The notes under the pieces are model-generated. The model was given only the letters and a program-made list of their open reading frames with translations. It was not told the origin of the DNA and ran no database searches. Of a DNA stretch of 19,842 nt, positions 13,339-19,235 are shown piece by piece. The translations under genes were made by a program, and so were the position numbers. The first letter of the stretch is position 1. Each line of letters begins with the position of its first letter. This DNA comes from Faecalibacterium sp. UBA1762 (lineage in GTDB: Bacteria > Bacillota > Clostridia > Oscillospirales > Ruminococcaceae), in NCBI GenBank assembly GCA_002314755.1, contig DCHC01000032.1, positions 1 through 19,842 of the forward strand. Direction: 5' to 3'.

Positions 13339-13456
13339 AGCTTATCCGGTTGTACGGACGGGAAAAACTTTCCAACTGCAGAAAAAGGGAGATAACGATA
13401 GTCCCGTAAGCATAGGATAAAAGAGAAGAGTACCAATACAAAAGGGGGAAAAGGCG

Positions 13457-13753
13457 ATGCTCACTTTACGGGAAATTTCCAGACGCAACGTGATTAATCT
13501 GGAAAAAGGGATCATCATCGGCACGGTGGATGATCTGGAGTTTGATCCCAAGGAGGCAAGGGTAAAATGCCTGGTCATTTTCGGTAGGGCAAGGATGTTC
13601 GGGCTGCTGGGCAGGCAGCAAGATGTGCGCATACCCTGGTCGGAGATCATCTCCTTTGGGCGAGATGTGATCATGGTCAGCACCGAACCGGTAAATCTTG
13701 CAAAGGAGTCCGCGGGCAAGCTGCGTCGGCTGGTCCGGCATTTTTGGGGATAG
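13457..13753 (+). CDS. YlmC/YmxH family sporulation protein (PRC-barrel)
   Basis: A 98-residue protein of the YlmC/YmxH family, a single PRC-barrel-like beta domain. The N-terminus LTLREISRRNVINLEKGIII and following GTVDDLEFDPKEARVKCLVI are diagnostic, as is IPWSEIISFGRDVIMVS near residues 60-76. Family members are small soluble proteins linked to sporulation by expression and co-occurrence; their function is unknown. ATG at 13457 has a strong AAAGGGGGAAAAGG upstream. It is divergent from sigG across 170 bp, an arrangement that recurs in Clostridia. A forespore-like pair GCATA (13410-13414) and CAATACA (13434-13440) lies upstream but is 19 bp apart and weak. Confidence 0.9.
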   Translation: MLTLREISRRNVINLEKGIIIGTVDDLEFDPKEARVKCLVIFGRARMFGLLGRQQDVRIPWSEIISFGRDVIMVSTEPVNLAKESAGKLRRLVRHFWG

Positions 13754-13762
13754 CTGCAAAAT

Positions 13763-13796
13763 AGCCTTGATAACAGGCATAACCGGCTTTTTTTTT
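13763..13796 (+). terminator. Possible weak terminator after ylmC
   Basis: AGCC (13763-13766) can pair with GGCT (13785-13788), with a smaller GCCT/AGGC hairpin inside, and a nine-T run follows (13788-13796). The stem is only 4 bp with a large loop, so assignment rests mostly on the T run and on position before the rpsB promoter. Confidence 0.35.
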
Positions 13797-13836
13797 CGTT
13801 TTTTTCGCGAAAAGAAAAAATGTGCAGATAAAACAC

Positions 13837-13865
13837 TTGCACAATCAAAACTATTGTGATATAAT
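13837..13865 (+). promoter_or_regulatory. Sigma-A promoter of rpsB-tsf
   Basis: TTGCAC (13837-13842) and a perfect TATAAT (13860-13865) are exactly 17 bp apart, as expected for a strong growth-related promoter. Transcription would start near 13872, giving a leader of about 95 nt. Confidence 0.85.
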
Positions 13866-13881
13866 TTTTAGGCATTACGCA

Positions 13882-13935
13882 CGTGATACTATCCAAGCCG
13901 GTGCCGAAAGGTGGTAAGGAACCCCGGGTATCACG
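13882..13935 (+). promoter_or_regulatory. Structured 5' leader of rpsB, candidate S2 autoregulatory element
   Basis: CGTGATACT (13882-13890) pairs with GGTATCACG (13927-13935), a 9-bp closing helix with one G-T pair. Inside it, a small GAAA-capped hairpin (GTGCC/GGTGG region, about 13901-13913) and conserved-looking purine-rich strands are visible. The 3' arm abuts a decoy-like GGAGGA (13935-13940), 12 nt before the true ribosome binding site GGAGG (13954-13958). Ribosomal protein genes often carry autoregulatory leaders; that this one binds S2 is inference. Confidence 0.5.
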
Positions 13936-13966
13936 GAGGAATAACAAAAATTTGGAGGAAAAAATT

Positions 13967-14695
13967 ATGGCAGTCGTATCTATGAAGCAGCTTTTGGAGG
14001 CCGGTGTTCATTTCGGTCATCAAACCCGTCGCTGGAACCCCAAGATGGCTCGTTACATCTTCACCGAGCGCAACGGCATCTACATCATTGACCTGCAGAA
14101 GACCGTGAAGAAGCTGGATGAGGCCTATAACTTTGTCAAGGAGACCGCAGCCAACGGCGGCGAGATCCTGTTTGTCGGCACTAAAAAGCAGGCTCAGGAG
14201 TCCATGAAGGAAGAGGCCGAGCGCTGCGGCATGCACTTTGTTAACGCTCGTTGGCTGGGTGGTATGATGACCAACTTCCGCACCATTCGTCACCGTGTAG
14301 AGCGTATGGAGCAGTTGAAGGCCATGCGTGAGGACGGCACCTTTGCTATGCTGCCCAAGAAAGAGGTTGTCAAGTTGGAGCTGGAGATTTCCAAGCTGGA
14401 AAAGTACCTGGGCGGTGTGAAGGAAATGAAGAAGCTGCCCGCTGCTCTGTTTGTTGTTGACTCCCGCAAGGAGCATATTGCCATCAGCGAAGCCCGCAAG
14501 CTGCACATTCCCATTGTCGCTATCGTCGACACCAACTGCGATCCCGATGAGATCGATTATGTTATCCCCGGCAATGACGACGCTATCCGCGCTGTCAAGC
14601 TGATTACCGGCGCTATGGCTGACGCTGTTATGGAGGGCCGTCAGGGCTCTGCAGACGGTGCAGAGGAAGTTGCTGAAGAGGCTGCTGCCGAATAA
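13967..14695 (+). CDS. rpsB: 30S ribosomal protein S2
   Basis: A 242-residue ribosomal protein uS2, which joins the small subunit late and binds near the platform and S1/mRNA exit region. The N-terminus VVSMKQLLEAGVHFGHQTRR is diagnostic. WNPKMARYIFTERNGIYIID, NARWLGGMMTNFRTI and KLHIPIVAIVDTNCDPDEID follow in the usual order. The acidic C-terminal tail (EEVAEEAAAE) is lineage-typical. ATG at 13967 is preceded by GGAGG at 13954-13958; a longer open frame from GTG 13883 would run through the structured leader and is rejected. Codon use is strongly biased (CTG, AAG, GGC, CGT), as in highly expressed genes. tsf follows after 66 nt, the near-universal bacterial order. Confidence 0.98.
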   Translation: MAVVSMKQLLEAGVHFGHQTRRWNPKMARYIFTERNGIYIIDLQKTVKKLDEAYNFVKETAANGGEILFVGTKKQAQESMKEEAERCGMHFVNARWLGGMMTNFRTIRHRVERMEQLKAMREDGTFAMLPKKEVVKLELEISKLEKYLGGVKEMKKLPAALFVVDSRKEHIAISEARKLHIPIVAIVDTNCDPDEIDYVIPGNDDAIRAVKLITGAMADAVMEGRQGSADGAEEVAEEAAAE

Positions 14696-14761
14696 TGCGC
14701 AGCCATGACTGCGTATTCGGTTTGCCGGTATTGAAAAAAGAGAGTAACGGAGGAAAGTAAA

Positions 14762-15676
14762 ATGGCTTTTACCGCACAAGACGTTAAGAACCTGCGTGAG
14801 CAGACCGGTTGTGGCATGATGGACTGCAAAAAGGCGCTGACCGATGCCAACGGCGATTATGACAAGGCTGTCGAGATTCTTCGTGAGAAGGGTCTGGCTG
14901 CCGCTACCAAGAAGGCTGGCCGTATTGCCGCCGAGGGTATGGTTTATGCCACCGCTTGCACCAAGTGCAATGTGGGCGTTCTGCTGGAGGTCAACGCTGA
15001 GACCGATTTCGTCGCAAAGAACGACACCTTCAAGGCTTTTGTTGCCGAGCTGGCTGAAGTTATTATGAAGCAGAACCCCGCTGATGTGGATGCCCTGATG
15101 GCATGCAAGATCGGCGAGGATACTGTTGAGAAGGCCCTGCAGGAGAAGATACTGGTTATCGGCGAGAATATCAAGATCCGTCGTTTTGTCCGCTATGAGG
15201 GCGCTTGTGTCGCCTACGTACACGGCGGCGGCACCCACGGCGTTCTGGTAAACTTTGATACCGATGTTGCTGACAAGGATGGCTTTGAGGCCTACGGCAA
15301 GGATATCGCTATGCAGATCGCTGCCGTCAACCCCGGCTACCTGTGCGAGGCTGAGGTTCCCGCTGAGGTCATTGACAAGGAGAAGGAGATCATGATGGTT
15401 CAGATCCAGAATGATCCCAAGACCGCCAACAAGCCACAGCAGGTTATCGAGAAGATGGTGCTGGGCAAGATCGGTAAGTTCTACAAAGAGAACTGCCTGG
15501 TTGATCAGGCCTTTGTCAAGGACGATAAGATCAGTATTGCTCAGTATACCGCTAACACCGCTAAGGAGCTGGGCGGCAAGATTGAAATTGTGAAGTTTGC
15601 TCGTTTTGAGAAGGGCGAGGGCCTGGAGAAGCGCAGTGACGATTTTGCTTCCGAAGTTGCCAGCATGGTAAAATAA
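14762..15676 (+). CDS. tsf: Elongation factor Ts
   Basis: A 304-residue guanine-nucleotide exchange factor for EF-Tu. The N-terminal UBA-like domain (about 1-50) carries VKNLREQTGCGMMDCKKAL and YDKAVEILREKG. The core has the essential TDFVAKN motif (about residues 81-87) that displaces Mg-GDP from EF-Tu, then a HGGGTHGVLVNFDTD segment and the dimerisation/coiled-coil part (KFYKENCLVDQAFVKDD). Length matches the family. ATG at 14762 has ACGGAGGAAAG at ideal spacing. It shares the rpsB promoter, and a strong terminator follows at 15698. The rpsB-tsf gap (14696-14761) contains a small CGCAG/CTGCG hairpin but no promoter. Confidence 0.98.
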   Translation: MAFTAQDVKNLREQTGCGMMDCKKALTDANGDYDKAVEILREKGLAAATKKAGRIAAEGMVYATACTKCNVGVLLEVNAETDFVAKNDTFKAFVAELAEVIMKQNPADVDALMACKIGEDTVEKALQEKILVIGENIKIRRFVRYEGACVAYVHGGGTHGVLVNFDTDVADKDGFEAYGKDIAMQIAAVNPGYLCEAEVPAEVIDKEKEIMMVQIQNDPKTANKPQQVIEKMVLGKIGKFYKENCLVDQAFVKDDKISIAQYTANTAKELGGKIEIVKFARFEKGEGLEKRSDDFASEVASMVK

Positions 15677-15697
15677 TTCCTTTTTCCGCCTATACAG

Positions 15698-15731
15698 CAG
15701 GACATATCCGTTTGGATATGTCCTGTTTTTT
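15698..15731 (+). terminator. Rho-independent terminator of rpsB-tsf
   Basis: A perfect 12-bp stem, CAGGACATATCC (15698-15709) with GGATATGTCCTG (15714-15725), has a GTTT loop and is followed by TTTTTT. It is the strongest terminator in the window. Confidence 0.95.
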
Positions 15732-15810
15732 GTCCTGTTGCAGCCGCTTTTGTGACGGTAAATGCAAGAAACTTTTCTGCGGTAAACATTTAAAAAGAAA
15801 TTCCGTATTC

Positions 15811-15840
15811 TTGATTTTCGGTATGGGGTTATGCTATACT
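15811..15840 (+). promoter_or_regulatory. Sigma-A promoter for the PH / glycosidase / YgjV / Sir2 operon
   Basis: TTGATT (15811-15816) and TATACT (15835-15840) are separated by 18 bp, with TG two bases before the -10 box. It would produce a leader of about 55 nt before ATG 15902. No terminator or promoter of comparable quality is seen until 19020, so all four genes may use it. Confidence 0.68.
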
Positions 15841-15901
15841 GTAAACTGAGAATATATGGAGCAAATACCAGAAAAACAACAGAAAGGATAGGAAAAAAGG
15901 T

Positions 15902-16413
15902 ATGGAACAGGAAGAGCGCAAGCTTCGGAATGGCCAGCTGGCAGTTGCTATTGAAGAGGAAAAAGTGATTTGGAAGGATCGGGTACGCAAGACTGTATTT
16001 GCGTTGCCATGGTCTTTTACCCTGTACTCGCTGACCCCCAGCAAGCTGTTGCTGCAAATGGCTTTTTTACCCGTCAGGAGGATGAGATTCGTCTTTACCG
16101 TATTCGGGATATCCGCTATTCCCAAACCCTGGGCGAGCGGATGGCGGGAACCGGCACACTGGAGATCATCTCCAATGATGCCAGCCAACCGGTCATTCAG
16201 CTGAAGCATATTAAGCACGCGAAAAAGGTGAAGGAGGTGCTGTCCCAGTATGTGGAGATCGCTCGCAGAGAGAACGGCGTGCGCACCAGTGAGGTATTGG
16301 GCGGCGGACCGCAGCTACCGGGTGAGCATCCGGATTTTCCCCAGGGCGAAAGCCTTGGCCCGCAGATTGTCCCGGATGTCAACGGGGACGGCGTGGATGA
16401 CCGCCTGCAATAA
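15902..16413 (+). pseudogene. PH-domain-like (bPH2-type) protein interrupted by a -1 frameshift
   Basis: Read in two frames, this gives one coherent protein of about 170 residues. Frame A from ATG 15902 gives EEEKVIWKDRVRKTVFALPW and SFTLYSLTPSKLLLQ. It then loses similarity to the family, while the -1 frame continues correctly with NGFFTRQEDEIRLYRIRDI, YSQTLGERMAGTGTLEIIS and IKHAKKVKEVLSQYV. That order is typical of clostridial PH-domain proteins, which are small, cytoplasmic and of unknown function. The break is between about 16055 and 16069. It coincides with CAAATGG, where one lost A would restore NGFF, and with the heptamer TTTTTTA (16063-16069) in the phase needed for -1 slippage. The C-terminal tail (about 40 residues) is Pro/Gly-rich and ends with DVNGDGVDD, a Ca-loop-like motif. 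Real mutation, sequencing error and programmed slippage all remain possible. Confidence 0.8.
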
Positions 16414-16443
16414 GCGCACAGCAACCGAAAGGATTATATCTAT

Positions 16444-17670
16444 ATGAACTCAGAACTGATGCGGCAGCTGAAACAACTTGCAGAAAAAACAATTGCCGAT
16501 TGTACCCACACCAAGCAGGCTGCCTTTTCACAACAGCCGATGGATTTTTTGTTGCCTTCGGGGGATGAAAAATACTATGCCTTTTGGGTACGGGATTCTG
16601 CAATGATGGCGGGGAGCCATCTGGTTAAGGATAGCAACCTGCGCCGGTATTTGGAGCTTATTGCCACCTATGGTCAAAACGGTCCCGAAACCCGCCCTCT
16701 GCGGCACGGGTTAGAGCTACCGCCCTATGTCGTTACCGACCACATCAACTACACCGGCGGCGCGGTCTTTTTCCCCGGAACCTACAGTGATACCGATTTT
16801 CAAGGCGACGGCATCTACGGCAATCTGCCCCCGCTGGATGATAATTATTATTTTGTGGCAATGGTGGGAGATTATGTCAGCCAAACAGGCGATACTACCA
16901 TTTTGCAAAACGAATATGCCGGTGTGCGCCTTACTGACCACATTAAAAAGGCTGCCGAAGGTTATTATATCGATTCGGAAACCGATTTGGTTTACAGCCC
17001 CTATAAAAAATTTGCGGTCAACTGGGGGTTTGTTGACAGTGTCGCCATGGAGGGCAGACTGCTCTTTGCCTCCCTGCTGCGGTGGAACGCCATGCAGGTA
17101 TTGGAAAAGCTTTTCCCGGGTCAGGGCTATGCCGACCGTGCCGAAAAGCTGGCAAGTCAGATCGTACGTGTCTTTTATGATGAGGCCACCGGCTGGTTCT
17201 GGTGTTGTGATGCTGCAGAAAAGCAGCATGATGTTTGGGGCACCGCCTTTGCAGTCTATCTTGGACTGCTGAACGACAGGCAAAAAGCTCTTACCAGTCA
17301 GACCTTAAAAAAAGCCTATCAGGACGGTGTGGGCGTTCACGGATACATCCGGCACATTCTGCACGAGGAGGACGCTGTACCAGGTGTGACCGCATGGGCC
17401 CGCTGTACCGTACCGGTGGATCTATACCAAAACGGCACCTATTGGGCTACTCCGCTAGGATGGTTTGTCTATACTGTCGGGTTGACGGATCTTGACTTTG
17501 CCGAACAGATTTTACAGGATTTTCTGTGCCATACCCGGGATAATATGGGGCTTGGTACCCCTTATGAATGGATGAGCAGGGACGGCAGTGAGCGTAGCGG
17601 TCTGCATTACGGTACCTCGGGCGTGTTGCCATATCTTGGTTATCTGAAGCTATGCGGTCTGCAGCCGTAA
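16444..17670 (+). CDS. Six-hairpin glycosidase-like protein (cytoplasmic)
   Basis: A 408-residue protein with the look of the (alpha/alpha)6 six-hairpin glycosidase superfamily (glycogen-debranching/GH15- and GH63-like fold). Motifs include KYYAFWVRDSAMM (residues 43-55, with Asp51 in a WVRD context resembling catalytic-cleft sequences), LDDNYYFVAMVGDYV, FAVNWGFVDSV, and repeated helix pairs. A glycine-rich, aromatic ending (GLHYGTSGVLPYLGYLKLCG) closes the barrel. There is no signal peptide, so it should act in the cytoplasm on imported oligosaccharides or intracellular glycans. Substrate and exact GH family cannot be called from sequence reading. ATG at 16444 follows GAAAGGA (about 16427-16433). 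It starts 30 nt after the PH-domain gene, consistent with one operon. Confidence 0.72.
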   Translation: MNSELMRQLKQLAEKTIADCTHTKQAAFSQQPMDFLLPSGDEKYYAFWVRDSAMMAGSHLVKDSNLRRYLELIATYGQNGPETRPLRHGLELPPYVVTDHINYTGGAVFFPGTYSDTDFQGDGIYGNLPPLDDNYYFVAMVGDYVSQTGDTTILQNEYAGVRLTDHIKKAAEGYYIDSETDLVYSPYKKFAVNWGFVDSVAMEGRLLFASLLRWNAMQVLEKLFPGQGYADRAEKLASQIVRVFYDEATGWFWCCDAAEKQHDVWGTAFAVYLGLLNDRQKALTSQTLKKAYQDGVGVHGYIRHILHEEDAVPGVTAWARCTVPVDLYQNGTYWATPLGWFVYTVGLTDLDFAEQILQDFLCHTRDNMGLGTPYEWMSRDGSERSGLHYGTSGVLPYLGYLKLCGLQP

Positions 17671-17705
17671 TAAGCCGGATGCTGCAAAGATAAAAGTGAT
17701 AAGGA

Positions 17706-18233
17706 ATGTCGGAAGAAATGTTGCGAACTGTTGGACAAATTATCGGCTTTGCTGCATCGGCAGCGATGATCTTTTCTTTTCAGTTAAAGAAACAAAAAAC
17801 GCTGGTTATGTTCTGGTTGATCAGCTCGGTGCTGTTTGTGACCCACTACGGTATGCTGGGCGAATGGTCGGGTATGGCAATGGAATCCGTTCTTTTGCTG
17901 CGCAATCTGTTACAGTATTCTCAAAAGCCGTGGGTCAGCAAAAAATGGGTGCTGTACCTGTTGCTGGTGTTGATTGCCGGTTTGACCGCACTACTATGGA
18001 AGAACATTTTTTCTCTCTTCCCGGCCATCGCGCTGACGGTTTCCACCCTATCTCTTTGGACAAACGATATCATCAAAATCAAAAAAGCTCAGCTGCTGGG
18101 AACGTCACCCGCTTGGATGGTCTACAATATCCGAATTGGCTCCTGGGCGGGCATTCTGTGTGAAGCACTGGATATGGGCTCGGTCGTCCTGTATTTTTTC
18201 CGCGCCCGCAGGGAGAAAAAGGTTACTGTCTGA
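17706..18233 (+). CDS. YgjV-family inner membrane protein
   Basis: A 175-residue membrane protein of the YgjV (Imp-YgjV) family. Five to six hydrophobic segments are apparent: GQIIGFAASAAMIFSFQLKK, LVMFWLISSVLFVTHYGML, WVLYLLLVLIAGLTALLW, IFSLFPAIALTVSTLSLW and WAGILCEALDMGSVVLYFF. The QLKKQKTLVMFWLISSVLFV stretch after helix 1 is typical of the family, which is thought to be transport- or stress-associated but is functionally uncharacterised. ATG at 17706 has AAGGA only 1 nt away. ATG at 17718, giving MLRTVGQIIGF, has the same site at 13 nt plus GGAAGAA, so the true start may be four codons later. It lies 35 nt after the glycosidase-like gene. Confidence 0.85.
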   Translation: MSEEMLRTVGQIIGFAASAAMIFSFQLKKQKTLVMFWLISSVLFVTHYGMLGEWSGMAMESVLLLRNLLQYSQKPWVSKKWVLYLLLVLIAGLTALLWKNIFSLFPAIALTVSTLSLWTNDIIKIKKAQLLGTSPAWMVYNIRIGSWAGILCEALDMGSVVLYFFRARREKKVTV

Positions 18234-18267
18234 AATGACCGGAAAAAGAATAAAGAGGTGATAACCA

Positions 18268-19020
18268 TTGGAAGCAAATACGGAACCATACAGTCAATTT
18301 GCTCATATGCTGCAGCAGTCCGAAAAAATAGTCTTTTTCGGAGGGGCTGGGGTTTCCACCGAGAGCGGTTTAAAGGACTACCGCAGCCCGGACGGCATCT
18401 ATCGTACCGCGCAAAACTACGGCATGCCGCCGGAGGAAATACTGAGTCGCGGCTGCTTTGATACCGACCCTGCGCTGTTTTATCGCTTTTTCCGGGATTA
18501 TTTTACCGGTCAGGCTCAGCCCTGCCGTGCCCATAAGGCGCTCGCTTTGTTAGAGCAGCATGGTAAACAGGTTACGGTGGTCACCCAGAATATAGACGGT
18601 CTGCACCAGAAGGCGGGCAGCAGCTATGTGCTGGAGCTGCACGGCAGCAGCAACGAGTTTTTCTGTCGCAGCTGTCGCAAAAGGTTCGGCACGGAATGTC
18701 TTGCCCAGCCGGGGGTTCCCCGTTGCAGCTGCGGAGGGATCATCAAGCCAAAGGTTACCCTTTACGGCGAAATGCTGGATGAGCAGGTGATCGACCGGGC
18801 AATATCTGCAATTGCTGGGGCGGATATACTGATCATCGGCGGAACCTCACTTGCGGTACAGCCCGCGGCAAGCTTTGTACGGTATTATTCCGGCAGCCGA
18901 TTGGTGATCATCAATAAAGAGGCAACCGGCTACGACGCCAATGCAAACTTGGTTTTTCACGAATCCATCGGTGATGTTTTTGATAAAGCGTTTGAACAGC
19001 TGAACCGAGCGGGTACATAA
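18268..19020 (+). CDS. Sir2-family NAD-dependent protein deacylase
   Basis: A 250-residue bacterial sirtuin, which removes acyl groups from lysines using NAD. Motifs in order: NAD loop GAGVSTESG (26-34) followed by LKDYRS, TQNIDGLHQKAG with Gln107, Asn108 and Asp110, catalytic His125 in LELHGS, zinc-binding C133-x2-C136 and C153-x1-C155, and GGTSLAVQPAASFV near 191-204. The second zinc pair is CxC (RCSCGG) instead of CxxC, a common bacterial variant. I start it at TTG 18268, preceded by AGAGGTG at 18254-18260; ATG at 18307 (residue 14) is possible but leaves a weaker ribosome binding site. It is last in the operon, 34 nt after the YgjV-like gene. No acetyl-CoA synthetase or acetyltransferase is nearby. 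Confidence 0.95.
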   Translation: MEANTEPYSQFAHMLQQSEKIVFFGGAGVSTESGLKDYRSPDGIYRTAQNYGMPPEEILSRGCFDTDPALFYRFFRDYFTGQAQPCRAHKALALLEQHGKQVTVVTQNIDGLHQKAGSSYVLELHGSSNEFFCRSCRKRFGTECLAQPGVPRCSCGGIIKPKVTLYGEMLDEQVIDRAISAIAGADILIIGGTSLAVQPAASFVRYYSGSRLVIINKEATGYDANANLVFHESIGDVFDKAFEQLNRAGT

Positions 19021-19069
19021 GACCTTATTGAATCGGGAGAAACAGCCTGATTTACCAAAGAAACCCGAA

Positions 19070-19113
19070 ACAAAAAGGATACATAATTTGTCCTTTTGTG
19101 ACACGTTTTTTTT
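19070..19113 (+). terminator. Possible terminator after the Sir2 gene
   Basis: ACAAAAAGGA (19070-19079) pairs with TCCTTTTGT (19091-19099) with one bulged A. An eight-T run follows, but only after a 6-nt GACACG gap. The gap and A/T-rich stem make it weak. Nothing stronger exists between 19020 and the pckA promoter. Confidence 0.35.
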
Positions 19114-19124
19114 ACAAAAACAAG

Positions 19125-19153
19125 TGGACATTTTCGGACATTTGTGGTAAAAT
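19125..19153 (+). promoter_or_regulatory. Sigma-A promoter of pckA with a 10-bp-spaced direct repeat
   Basis: TGGACA (19125-19130) and TAAAAT (19148-19153) are 17 bp apart, with TG before the -10 box. The octamer GGACATTT occurs at 19126-19133 and 19136-19143, one helical turn apart, over the -35 and spacer. A second possible pair, TTGGAC (19187-19192) and TATACT (19211-19216), would start transcription only about 13 nt before the ATG and is less likely. Confidence 0.6.
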
Positions 19154-19235
19154 GCTAAATTGGAATGATTTTTAGGTACCAATAGCTTGGACTTAACTTT
19201 CACCATAAAATATACTGATACGGAGGTAACTAATA

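Noticed and set aside
13931..16057. A 708-codon open frame on the minus strand across rpsB and tsf
   Set aside because: It is antisense to two highly conserved, codon-biased genes. Long antisense frames arise from the same biased codons, and it lacks a ribosome binding site and recognisable domains.
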